From positions 653,501-717,500 of the forward strand of contig NZ_CP009452.1 in NCBI RefSeq assembly GCF_001278035.1: DNA of 64,000 nt, read 5' to 3'. Under the pieces are notes generated by a model. It was not told the DNA's origin. It was given only the letters and a program-made list of their open reading frames with translations, and searched no databases. Shown here one piece after another: positions 34,521 through 43,216 of the stretch (position 1 is the first letter of the stretch; each line of letters opens with the position of its first letter). Origin of the DNA: Sphingopyxis sp. 113P3 (GTDB lineage: Bacteria > Pseudomonadota > Alphaproteobacteria > Sphingomonadales > Sphingomonadaceae). The position numbers were made by a program, and so were the translations under genes.

Positions 34521-36959
34521 ATGAGCGACCCGGTCCGGGTAGCGATCATCGGGTCGGGTCCCGCCGGCCTCAGTGCGGCTGCGCGCGCCGCGCAGCTCGG
34601 TCTCAGCCATGTGCTGCTCGAAAAGACCGACCATCTTTCCGATACGATCTTCAAATATCAGAAGGGCAAGCACGTCATGGCGACGCCCAATCGCCTCGAC
34701 CTGCGTTCCGACTGCCGTTTCGACGAAGGCGCGCGCGAGGCGATCCTTTCCATCTGGGACGAGGACGCCGCGGCGAACAAGGTGAATGTCCTCTATCACG
34801 CCGAGGTCGTCGAAGTGACGGGCGAGAAGGGGGCGTTCCAGATCAAGACGGCAAAGGGCGACGTGCTCGCCGCCGAAACGATCGTGCTGGCGATCGGCAC
34901 GCAGGGCAATCCGAACCGTCTGCGCTGTCCGGGCAATGATCTGCCGCATATCATCTACCAGGTCGACGATCCGGAGGATTTCAAGGACCGGCATATCACG
35001 GTTGTCGGATCGGGCGACGCGGGCATTGAGAATGCGCTGGGGGTCGCCGAGGAAGCCCTTGAGAATCGCGTGACGATCCTCAACCGCTCGAAGGATTTTG
35101 CGCGCGCCAAGGCCAAGAATGTTTCCGATCTGATGGAAGCCGGCGAGAATGGCGCGATCAGCATCCGCACCGAAACCCAGCCCAAGCTGGTCGAGGAGGG
35201 CTGGTTGACGCTCGAAACCCCGACCGGCGACGAGAAGATCCAGTGCGACCTCATCGTCGCGCGCCTGGGGTCGGTCGCGCCGCGCGCCTTTGTCGAATCG
35301 ATGGGGATCGAATTCACCGGCCCCGACCGCGAGGCCTTTCCCAAGCTATCGCCCACTTTCGAAACAACAGTTCCCGGCATCTATGTCATTGGCGCGCTCG
35401 CGGGCTATCCGTTGATCAAGCACTGCATGAACCAGGGCTATGACGTCGTCGAGTTCATCAATGGCAACACCGCCCTCACGCCGGCCGACGAAAAAGATCT
35501 GGCCGCAATCTTCGCCGACTTGCCCGAGCGGAAATCGGTCAGCGAGTGGCTCGAATTTCTGCGCACGCGGGTGCGCATCTTCGCCGAGGTCTCGCCGCTC
35601 CAGATGCGCGAGTTCATGCTCGATTCCAAAGTGGCCTTCTATCCCAAGGACGAGGTCGTATTTGAAAAGGACGAGCCGGGATCCTCGCTGTTCGCCATCG
35701 CCGAGGGTCACGCGCTCGTCGAGGTGGCCCCCGGGGTGACCGTGCCGATCGAACAGGGTTCGATTTTTGGCGAGGTGGGCCTGATTTCGGGGCGTAAGCG
35801 CGGTGCGACCATCCGCGCCGGTGAGGACAGCATTTTCGTCGAGGTATCGCGCACTGCTGCACTCAAGCTGATGGGCGCGGTGCCCGGGGCCAGGCGCGTG
35901 ATCGAGCGCATCTCGCTAGAGCGCCAGCTTCTCCAGATCTTCAAGGGCGGTCTGACTGCCGAAGATCTGGCGCCCGTCGTCGACGGCGCCGAAGTGATCC
36001 GCGTCCCTGCGGGCAAGGCGATGCTGGAAGAGGGCGACGAGGGGGACGACGTCTTTGTCATCCGCTCAGGGTCGATGGTGGTCGAGAAAAATATCGGCGG
36101 CAAACCGATCTTCCTGCGCTACCTGCCCGCCGGCAGCTATTTCGGCGAGATGGCGGTGCTGAGCGGTGCACCCCGCAACGCGACGGTGAAAGCTGCAGTC
36201 GGCAGCGAGGTGATCAAGCTGACCGGTGCGGGCTTCAAGGCGATGCTGGCGGCGCGGCCGCAGGTGCGCGAGGCAACAGAGAAGGCCGTCGCCGAACGAG
36301 CCGCCATGAACAGCTTCATCGAATCGCGCAAGGCGACCTATTCGAGCGCGGTCGACCTTTACTCGGACACCGCGAGTTTCATCATGAAGGAGGGTCTCGG
36401 CGAGGCAACCGACGCGTTGCTGATCGACGAGAATCTCTGTGTCGGCTGCGACAATTGCGAAAAGGCCTGCGCTGACAGCCACGAAGGCTTGTCGCGGCTC
36501 GACCGCGAGGCGGGCAAGACCTTCGCCCACCTTCATGTGCCGACGAGTTGCCGCCACTGCGAACACCCGCACTGCATGGCCGACTGTCCTCCCAACGTTA
36601 TCCACCGCGGCCCCGATGGCGAGGTGTTCATGGAGGAGGGATGCATCGGCTGCGGCAATTGCATGCGCAATTGTCCCTATGGCGTGATCCGCATGGAGGC
36701 AGCGCCCCCGCCGAAACCGGGGCTCTTGAGCTGGCTGCTTCTCGGGCGCGGCCCCGGCCCTGGTGAACCGTCGCCCAAATGGACCAAGGCGAACATGCCC
36801 GAGGGCAAGAAGCCGAAGAAGATCGCGGTCAAATGCGACATGTGCAAGGGACTCTCCGGGGGCCCCGCGTGCGTGCGGGCGTGCCCAACGGGCGCTGCAA
36901 TCCGCGTGTCGCCCGAAGAATTTCTCTCGATCGCGCGGCTGGAAGAGGACGCTGGCTGA
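34521..36959 (+). CDS. FAD/NAD(P) oxidoreductase-2x cNMP-binding-4x[4Fe-4S] fusion
   Basis: An 812-residue cytoplasmic protein with four modules. Residues 1-330 form a two-dinucleotide-fold flavoprotein: GSGPAG (11-16) for FAD, VVGSGDAGIENA (about 160) for NAD(P), and IYVIGALAGYPLIKHCMNQG closing the FAD site; there is no redox-active CxxC as in thioredoxin reductase. Two cyclic-nucleotide-binding domains follow, with phosphate cassettes FGEVGLISGRKRGATIRA (about 415) and FGEMAVLSGAPRNATVKA (about 540), both keeping the Glu and Arg that hold the ligand. The C-terminus (about 640-800) is a DmsB/HybA-type ferredoxin with four cysteine groups (CVGCDNCEKAC, CRHCEHPHCMADC, CIGCGNCMRNC, CDMCKGLSGGPACVRAC) for four [4Fe-4S] clusters. 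The start at 34521 lies directly before the flavin fold. Its stop overlaps the next gene by one base. Inferred role: NAD(P)H-fed, cNMP-gated electron donor to the membrane partner. Confidence 0.88.
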   Translation: MSDPVRVAIIGSGPAGLSAAARAAQLGLSHVLLEKTDHLSDTIFKYQKGKHVMATPNRLDLRSDCRFDEGAREAILSIWDEDAAANKVNVLYHAEVVEVTGEKGAFQIKTAKGDVLAAETIVLAIGTQGNPNRLRCPGNDLPHIIYQVDDPEDFKDRHITVVGSGDAGIENALGVAEEALENRVTILNRSKDFARAKAKNVSDLMEAGENGAISIRTETQPKLVEEGWLTLETPTGDEKIQCDLIVARLGSVAPRAFVESMGIEFTGPDREAFPKLSPTFETTVPGIYVIGALAGYPLIKHCMNQGYDVVEFINGNTALTPADEKDLAAIFADLPERKSVSEWLEFLRTRVRIFAEVSPLQMREFMLDSKVAFYPKDEVVFEKDEPGSSLFAIAEGHALVEVAPGVTVPIEQGSIFGEVGLISGRKRGATIRAGEDSIFVEVSRTAALKLMGAVPGARRVIERISLERQLLQIFKGGLTAEDLAPVVDGAEVIRVPAGKAMLEEGDEGDDVFVIRSGSMVVEKNIGGKPIFLRYLPAGSYFGEMAVLSGAPRNATVKAAVGSEVIKLTGAGFKAMLAARPQVREATEKAVAERAAMNSFIESRKATYSSAVDLYSDTASFIMKEGLGEATDALLIDENLCVGCDNCEKACADSHEGLSRLDREAGKTFAHLHVPTSCRHCEHPHCMADCPPNVIHRGPDGEVFMEEGCIGCGNCMRNCPYGVIRMEAAPPPKPGLLSWLLLGRGPGPGEPSPKWTKANMPEGKKPKKIAVKCDMCKGLSGGPACVRACPTGAAIRVSPEEFLSIARLEEDAG

Positions 36960-37840
36960 TGGCGACGCTATTTCGCCGGCGCCGCGCAGCGGCGACCCAG
37001 ACCGAACGCGTACGCGAGCGGCGGCACGAGGGCTTTTTGCGCCATGCCAATTTTCGCTGGGCCAAGATTTCGGGCGGACTGTGTCTGCTCGTCATCATTT
37101 CCTATGCGCTGATCGATGTCAGCCCCCGGCCGAATGGCGGCAGCTGGTACGGCTACACCCTCGGCACAATCGGCGCGCTGCTGATTCTCTGGCTCACGGC
37201 GCTTGGCTATCGCAAGCGCCGGATGACGAGCGATTTCTGGTCGCTGAAGGCGTGGACTTCCGCGCATGTCTATCTCGGGCTCAGCCTCATTGTCATCGGA
37301 ACCTGGCACACCGGTTTCCAGCTCGGCTGGAACGTCCACACGCTTGCCTGGGCGTTGATGATGCTCGTCATCCTGTCGGGGCTCTATGGCGTCGCCGTCT
37401 ATGCGCTGCTGCCGCAGGCGCTCTCCAATAACCGCGAGCAGATGACGCAAATGCAGATGCTGGAGGCGATCCGCGCGTTCGACCGCCAGCTCCACGCTGC
37501 CGCGCAGCCCCTCCCGCCCGGCGAGGCTGCGCCCGTCCTCGCCTCGCTCGAACAGGACCCTTTTGCCGGCGGGATCCGGGCCCGGCTGACGGGCCGTTAC
37601 CCCAACCGCGCGACTGCCGCAGCGCGCGCAGCGCTGGCCGAGGCTGTCGGAGGCGATGCGGAAGCGCGGGCGAAGGTTGTCGCGCTGCTGACGCAGAAGG
37701 AGGCAGCGCTGGCGCGGCTTCGCGAGCACCTGCGCCTTCGCGCGCTGCTCGAAATCTGGCTCTACGTCCATGTGCCGCTCACCTTCGCGCTGATCGCGGC
37801 GCTGTCGGCGCACATCATCAGCGTATTCTTCTATTGGTGA
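36959..37840 (+). CDS. Membrane b-type cytochrome-like protein
   Basis: A 293-residue inner-membrane protein that starts inside the stop of the preceding gene (TGATG). Membrane helices lie at about 37-55, 68-86, 101-120, 129-150 and 267-292. Two helices carry a histidine pair spaced HX13H: HVYLGLSLIVIGTWH and HVPLTFALIAALSAH. This is the pattern by which cytochrome b of the bc1 complex binds two stacked b hemes. A soluble helical region (about 155-265) sits between. I infer a diheme quinol/electron-transfer subunit linking the cytoplasmic fusion protein to the periplasmic decaheme protein. I do not recognise a named family. Confidence 0.75.
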   Translation: MATLFRRRRAAATQTERVRERRHEGFLRHANFRWAKISGGLCLLVIISYALIDVSPRPNGGSWYGYTLGTIGALLILWLTALGYRKRRMTSDFWSLKAWTSAHVYLGLSLIVIGTWHTGFQLGWNVHTLAWALMMLVILSGLYGVAVYALLPQALSNNREQMTQMQMLEAIRAFDRQLHAAAQPLPPGEAAPVLASLEQDPFAGGIRARLTGRYPNRATAAARAALAEAVGGDAEARAKVVALLTQKEAALARLREHLRLRALLEIWLYVHVPLTFALIAALSAHIISVFFYW

Positions 37841-37850
37841 GGCGCGGACG

Positions 37851-39791
37851 ATGAGCTTCATCCTACGTCGCATCTCGACGACCAAGACGGGCAAGCAGAT
37901 TATTCGCGATGCGGCGCTGCCCGGCGACACGATCTCGCTCGGACGCGACAGCGGCAATGCGATCCATGTCGCCGATCTTGCCGTCAATCCGCATCATGCA
38001 ATGATCGCGAGCGCGGACGGGCGGACCGTTCGCGTCACGGCGCTCGAGGGACTTGGCTTCGACCTCAACGGACGGACGCTCGACACCGCGGATATCGACA
38101 GCGCTGCCGGGGCCGAACTGCGTTTCGGCGGGCACCGGCTCACCATCACGCGCGAGGGCGAGGATATCATCCTCCTCGTCGAGAGGATCGACGAACTGTC
38201 GCATTCCTCAAAGGACGTCGACGAGGCCCGGGCCTTCTCGCTTGCGGGCACGATGCCGGGCAAGCGCGTGGGCGCATGGGCCTTTGCCATATTGGTGCTC
38301 CTTGCCTTTCTGGTCGGACCGATTTGGGCGTGGCACAGCTACAGGGGCGTCGACGAGCGGCCTCAGGGCTATCACGCTGACCAGGCCTGGTTGTCGGGAC
38401 CGCTGTCGAGCGCGCACGCAAATCTGAAGAAAGATTGCCAGGCCTGCCACGTCGAGCCCTTCGTCGCGGTCACCGACAAGGCGTGCATCGGCTGTCACAC
38501 GGGCGAACACAAGGCGATGAGTGCCAGCCACGCCGGGGCGCCGACCGCGATGCTGCTCGCCGCGCGGGCGCCGCCGGGGCTGGGCGGGAAGCTTCTCGAA
38601 GGCTTCGCAAACGCCTTCAACAAGCCGCAAGGGCGCTGCGTCGGCTGTCATACCGAACATGAGGGCGCGGGACCGATGGCTGCGACGCCGCAGGCATTCT
38701 GCGCCGATTGCCATACGGGCATGGCGGCGCGGCTCGCACAAAGAGGGTTCAAGGCCGGTGTCGCCGACGCTTCGGATTTCGGCACCGATCACCCTGATTT
38801 TCGCCCGGTCGTCCGGGCTACCCCTGGCGCAAGTCCGGTGCGCGCCGCGGCGGGGACGCGGGTGCTCGATCATGACGGCCTCAAGTTTCCCCACGACCTC
38901 CATCTTCAGACGGGGGGCGGCGTTGCGCGCATGGCAGCAAGCTTTCGGGGCCAATTCGGGTTCGGGCAGAAGCTCGAATGCGAAAACTGCCACCGCCCCG
39001 AAGCCGACGGTGTGCGTATCGCGCCGGTGAAGATGGAGCGCGACTGCGCGATGTGCCACAGCCTGGCGTTCGAGACCGTTGGCGGCGTGACCCGCACCCT
39101 CCGCCACGGCGAGCCCGATCAGGTGGTCGCGGATCTTTACGCCTATTACCGCTCGACCCCGCCGACGCGGCCGCTTCAGCTCGGCGGCATGGCGCGGCGA
39201 CGCCCCGGGCAATATGCCGAGGGACAGATCTACAATATATATTTCCGCGAGACGGCGCTGAGACCCAGCCGGGCGCAGGATGCGGTGCGCGCGGTCTTCT
39301 CGAAAGGCGGCGCCTGCTATGACTGCCACACCATTTTCGCGCCGCAGGCGGGGAATAACTGGCGGGTGATGGCGGTGCACCAGACGCCGCGCTTCCTCGA
39401 GAAGGGCTGGTTCGATCATGCCGCGCACAAGGAAACCCAATGCGCCGACTGCCACACGAGCGCAACGGGGTCGAAAGAGGCGAGCGACCTTCTCGTGCCC
39501 GGGCTTGCGCAGTGCCGTACCTGCCATGTCGGTGGCAGCGGCGCGCGGCTCGCCAGCGCGAAGGTCGAGACCGCGACCAACTCGCCCTGCGCCATGTGTC
39601 ACGAATATCATGGCGACGGCGACAAGCCGTGGGCACCGGCGCGGCAGCGCCGCAAGAATGTGACCGCCATCACAGATGGGCCGCCGCGCGGCGTATACGC
39701 TGTGCGCGAGATCACAGGGTTGGAACGGCGAGACCTTTACGATGCGACATGGCGCGCCCCGGTATCGAGTCCGGGACGAGGGGGTGGATAA
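37851..39791 (+). CDS. FHA-domain, membrane-anchored decaheme cytochrome c
   Basis: A 646-residue protein 10 bp after the previous gene. Residues 1-115 are an FHA domain (ISLGRDSGNAIHVADLAVNPHHAMI), which in other proteins binds phosphothreonine; the usual Ser of the VSxxH motif is Asn here. One membrane helix (about 142-161) follows. The rest, expected in the periplasm, has ten CXXCH heme-attachment motifs: CQACH, CIGCH, CVGCH, CADCH, CENCH, CAMCH, CYDCH, CADCH, CRTCH, CAMCH. A cytoplasmic FHA sensor on a multiheme cytochrome is unusual. Inferred role: the periplasmic end of a trans-membrane electron pathway, with assembly or activity tied to a phosphorylation signal. Confidence 0.87.
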   Translation: MSFILRRISTTKTGKQIIRDAALPGDTISLGRDSGNAIHVADLAVNPHHAMIASADGRTVRVTALEGLGFDLNGRTLDTADIDSAAGAELRFGGHRLTITREGEDIILLVERIDELSHSSKDVDEARAFSLAGTMPGKRVGAWAFAILVLLAFLVGPIWAWHSYRGVDERPQGYHADQAWLSGPLSSAHANLKKDCQACHVEPFVAVTDKACIGCHTGEHKAMSASHAGAPTAMLLAARAPPGLGGKLLEGFANAFNKPQGRCVGCHTEHEGAGPMAATPQAFCADCHTGMAARLAQRGFKAGVADASDFGTDHPDFRPVVRATPGASPVRAAAGTRVLDHDGLKFPHDLHLQTGGGVARMAASFRGQFGFGQKLECENCHRPEADGVRIAPVKMERDCAMCHSLAFETVGGVTRTLRHGEPDQVVADLYAYYRSTPPTRPLQLGGMARRRPGQYAEGQIYNIYFRETALRPSRAQDAVRAVFSKGGACYDCHTIFAPQAGNNWRVMAVHQTPRFLEKGWFDHAAHKETQCADCHTSATGSKEASDLLVPGLAQCRTCHVGGSGARLASAKVETATNSPCAMCHEYHGDGDKPWAPARQRRKNVTAITDGPPRGVYAVREITGLERRDLYDATWRAPVSSPGRGGG

Positions 39792-39833
39792 TCATCGAGT
39801 GGCCGGCACGCCGGCACGGAGCAGGGGACGGAG

Positions 39834-40682
39834 ATGCTGATCGCCCAGATCACCGATATCCATATCGGTTTCGATCCGGACAATCCGGCCGAATATAACC
39901 GCAAGCGCCTCGACGAGGTGCTCGACGTGTTGATGGAAGGGCCGAACCGTCCCGACCTGCTGCTCGCCACCGGCGATATCACCGACCGCGGAGATCCTGC
40001 GAGCTACCGCCGGCTCGCGACCGCCTTTTCGCGCTGCCCCTTTCCGGTGTGGCCGAGCGTCGGCAATCACGATCTACGCGATAATTTTCGCGATCATTTT
40101 CCCGGTTTTGACGACGGGAATGGATTTATCCAGTACAGCGTCGAACTTCCCGAATTGCGGCTGGTGACGATCGACACGCTCGAGGAGGGGCGCCACGGCG
40201 GCGCCTTCTGCGACACGCGCGCGGCGTGGCTCGATGCGGAGCTTGCAAAAAATGCGGACAAGCCGAGCTACATCGTGATGCATCACCCCCCGGTCGAATG
40301 CGGCATCGAATGGATGAATACCCACAGCGACGAACCCTGGGTTCATCGCTTTACCGCGGTGGTGCGGCGGCACCCGCAAGTGCGCGGACTGATCTGCGGC
40401 CACCTTCATCGCAGCGTCACCGTTGCGTGGGAAGGTCGCACCGTTGCCATCTGCTCGTCGATTGCGCCGCAAGTATCGCTCGACCTCCGACCGATCGATG
40501 AGGACCACCCCGACGAGCGCCCCATGATTGTTGCGGAAGATCCCGCCTACGCGCTTCATCACTGGAACGGCCGCGAGCTCGTCAGCTTCTATGACCATGC
40601 CGGCGCGCACACCATGCTCGCCAAATATGACGAGCGGTTGCAGCCGCTGGTGCGCGAACTGAAGGCGGAACGACCCGCCTAA
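39834..40682 (+). CDS. cpdA: CpdA-type 3',5'-cyclic nucleotide phosphodiesterase
   Basis: A 282-residue class III phosphodiesterase of the calcineurin-like metallophosphatase fold. Metal ligands are visible: Asp8 and His10 (TDIHIG), Asp48 (ATGDITD), Asn78-His79 (GNHD), His150/151 (MHHPP), His190 and His192 (GHLHR). The family hydrolyses cAMP to AMP, though some members act on other phosphodiesters. It begins 42 bp after the decaheme gene on the same strand, so it probably belongs to the same operon as the double cNMP-binding oxidoreductase. Its stop overlaps the convergent dehydrogenase gene by 4 bp. Confidence 0.88.
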   Translation: MLIAQITDIHIGFDPDNPAEYNRKRLDEVLDVLMEGPNRPDLLLATGDITDRGDPASYRRLATAFSRCPFPVWPSVGNHDLRDNFRDHFPGFDDGNGFIQYSVELPELRLVTIDTLEEGRHGGAFCDTRAAWLDAELAKNADKPSYIVMHHPPVECGIEWMNTHSDEPWVHRFTAVVRRHPQVRGLICGHLHRSVTVAWEGRTVAICSSIAPQVSLDLRPIDEDHPDERPMIVAEDPAYALHHWNGRELVSFYDHAGAHTMLAKYDERLQPLVRELKAERPA

Positions 40683-41623
40683 TAGCCCAGCGTCAGGTCG
40701 ACCTGCGGGGTGACGGGTTCGCCGCGTTGCCAGCGATCGAGATTGTCGAGAAAGCGCTGCGCAGAACGGGCGAACATCTTGTCCTGCGCGCGGCCCGACA
40801 GGTGCATGGTGATATGCGCATTGTCGAGGCTCCAGAGCGGATCGTCGGGGGGAAGGGGCTCGGGCGTTGTCACGTCGAGGAAGGCGGAGGCAATCTGCTG
40901 CTCGTTGAGCGCGGTGACGAGCGCGTCCTGATCGACCACGCTGCCGCGTGCGATATTGATAAGCGTCGCGCTCGGCTTCATCGCCGCGAGCTCGGCTGCG
41001 CCGACCATGCCTTCTGTTTCCGCCGTCGCGGGCACTGCGAGGATCACCCAGTCGAATTCGCCGAGCCGCGCACGCCACTGGTCGGGCGAAAGGCTGTTCG
41101 CGCCCGGTGATCGGCGCACGACCGTGACATCGACGGCAAAGCCTTTCAGCCGCTCCTCCACGAGCCTGCCGATCGCGCCATAGCCGAGGAGCAGGGCTTT
41201 CGAGCCGTATAGCTCGACCTTGCCGGGCGAATCCGTGAGCCACTCGCGCCGGTCCTGGGCGCGCACGACGTCGCGATAGCCCTTGGCGACTGTCAGCATT
41301 CCCATCACGACATATTCGGCAATGGTGATCGCGTTGATGCCGGCGCCGTTGGTAACGACGACTCCGCGCTCTTTGAGCAGAGCGAGCGGCATGCCGTCGA
41401 CCCCCGCATAGATCGAATTGAGCCATTTGAGCCGCGTCGCGGCGGTAATGGCAGCCGCCATATCCTTCTTGTCGTACATGTCGAACCAGCCGATTTCGGC
41501 TCCGGGAGCCAGCTCCATCGCCTCTTGCTTGCTCATGAAGAAGCGGGGCTCGATCCAGTCGGGGAGCTGGTTCTCGACTAGTGGGCGGATCATCCCTGAA
41601 AGGACGGTGACGGTTTTGCTCAT
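40679..41623 (-). CDS. D-2-hydroxyacid dehydrogenase
   Basis: A 314-residue NAD-dependent dehydrogenase. The Rossmann motif is LLLGYGAIGRLVEERL; the catalytic Arg lies in NIARGSVVDQDAL, Glu in VTTPEPLPPDDPLW and His in HITMHLSG. Substrate is not predictable; glyoxylate/hydroxypyruvate reductases and phosphoglycerate-type enzymes share this fold. It follows cysS on the minus strand with a 101-bp gap. Confidence 0.9.
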   Translation of the reverse strand: MSKTVTVLSGMIRPLVENQLPDWIEPRFFMSKQEAMELAPGAEIGWFDMYDKKDMAAAITAATRLKWLNSIYAGVDGMPLALLKERGVVVTNGAGINAITIAEYVVMGMLTVAKGYRDVVRAQDRREWLTDSPGKVELYGSKALLLGYGAIGRLVEERLKGFAVDVTVVRRSPGANSLSPDQWRARLGEFDWVILAVPATAETEGMVGAAELAAMKPSATLINIARGSVVDQDALVTALNEQQIASAFLDVTTPEPLPPDDPLWSLDNAHITMHLSGRAQDKMFARSAQRFLDNLDRWQRGEPVTPQVDLTLGY

Positions 41624-41724
41624 AAATTCTCCCTCCCGCGCACAGCAAGGCCGAACGAGCCTATCCCTGCGTCGCGGGCGAGTCCTTCATGCCGACCCCG
41701 GATTCGTCCTGCAAGCGCGGGGGG

Positions 41725-43182
41725 TTAATTTTCCAGCCGCCAGTCCCAGCCCAGGGGGTCGCCGTCCATCACCTCGACTCCGGCGGCGACAAGCTCATCG
41801 CGCAGGGCGTCGGAGGCTTCGAAATCCTTCGCGGCGCGTGCCTCCTTGCGTCGCATGAGGGCAGCCTCGATTTCGGTCTCGGTGATCGCCGCGACCTTGG
41901 GGCGGATGCGCAGATCAGCGCGCGAGAGCGCCAGGATGTCGAGGCCAAGCACGCTATCCATCGCCTCAAGCACCGCGCGCTTCTGCCCGGCGTCGATTTT
42001 CTTCAATGCCGCCGCCTCCTCGATCAAAGTCAGCGCGACCGGCGTATTGAGATCGTCTGACATCGCCGCATCAAAGCGCGCGAGCAGGTCGGCGAGACGG
42101 CGGTCGGTCACCGGCGCTGTTTCGGCCTCGCGCGCATTTGCCGCCGCCATCACCAGACGCCTCAGCCGCGTCAGTGCCGCGCTGAGCCCCTCCCATGAGA
42201 ATTCCAGTTCGCTGCGATAATGCGCCTGCAGGCACATCAGGCGGTAAGCGAGGGGGTGGTAGCCCTTGTCGATCAGCAGCTGAACGCGGAGAAATTCGCC
42301 GCTCGACTTCGACATCTTGCCGCTTCGGTCAACGAGGAAATTATTGTGCATCCACAGGCGCGCGCCGCTGTCGTTCGAGCAGCTGTGTGCCTGGTTCTGC
42401 GCTATCTCGTTGGGGTGATGGATCTCGCGGTGGTCAATGCCGCCGGTATGGATGTCGAAGGGAAAGCCGAGCAGTGCCTCCGACATGACCGAGCATTCGA
42501 GGTGCCAGCCTGGTGCGCCGCGGCCCCAGGGCGAATCCCACTCCATCTGACGCTTTTCGCCTGGTGGGGTCTTGCGCCAGATCGCAAAGTCCGCGGGGTG
42601 GCGTTTGCCATCGACAGGATCGATGCGGCTTTCGCCCTCATCGGTGCTGTGGCGCGCGAGGCGGCCATAGCCCGCGACGGTCGTCGTATCGAAATAAAGT
42701 CCGCTCTCAAGCTCGTAGCAATGCTTGTCCGCGATCGCCTTGGCGAACTCGATCATTGCGGGGACATAGTCGGTTGCGATCGACCAATGGGCAGGCTGGC
42801 GGATATTGAGCGCCTTCACGTCAGCCCAATAGGCTTCGGTATAGTGACGCGCGATGTCCCAGATCGACTGGGCCCGCTCGGCTGCCGCCTTTTCAAGCTT
42901 GTCCTCGCCTGCGTCGGCATCGTCGGTGAGATGGCCGACGTCGGTTATGTTGATGACGTGGGTGAGCTTGTAGCCCTTGAATGAAAGCGTGCGCCCCAGC
43001 GTATCCGCAAAGACATAGGCCCGCATGTTTCCAATGTGCGGATAATTGTAGACCGTCGGCCCGCATGAATAGACCCGCGCCTCGCCTGCATGGACGGGCT
43101 CAAAGTCTTCCAGTTGGCGCGTGAGGCTGTTGTACAGCCGCAGCGGCGCGGGGGGAGGGGTCTTGGTCATCGCGGCGCCCAT
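41725..43182 (-). CDS. cysS: Cysteinyl-tRNA synthetase
   Basis: A 485-residue class I synthetase that charges tRNA-Cys. The HIGH-like motif is in SCGPTVYNYPHIGNMRAYVF and KMSKS in KMSKSSGEF; zinc ligands include the Cys in YSCGP. Two ATGs, 43182 and 43170, are possible; the first has AAGG close upstream. It lies 34 bp downstream of the giant exoprotein gene. Confidence 0.97.
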   Translation of the reverse strand: MGAAMTKTPPPAPLRLYNSLTRQLEDFEPVHAGEARVYSCGPTVYNYPHIGNMRAYVFADTLGRTLSFKGYKLTHVINITDVGHLTDDADAGEDKLEKAAAERAQSIWDIARHYTEAYWADVKALNIRQPAHWSIATDYVPAMIEFAKAIADKHCYELESGLYFDTTTVAGYGRLARHSTDEGESRIDPVDGKRHPADFAIWRKTPPGEKRQMEWDSPWGRGAPGWHLECSVMSEALLGFPFDIHTGGIDHREIHHPNEIAQNQAHSCSNDSGARLWMHNNFLVDRSGKMSKSSGEFLRVQLLIDKGYHPLAYRLMCLQAHYRSELEFSWEGLSAALTRLRRLVMAAANAREAETAPVTDRRLADLLARFDAAMSDDLNTPVALTLIEEAAALKKIDAGQKRAVLEAMDSVLGLDILALSRADLRIRPKVAAITETEIEAALMRRKEARAAKDFEASDALRDELVAAGVEVMDGDPLGWDWRLEN

Positions 43183-43216
43183 GCCTTGCGGCGGGGGCGT
43201 CCGTCAACCGAAACCC

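Noticed and set aside
34521..35500. Calling the flavoprotein module a thioredoxin reductase
   Set aside because: No CxxC pair is present in the NAD(P) domain; only the two dinucleotide folds match.
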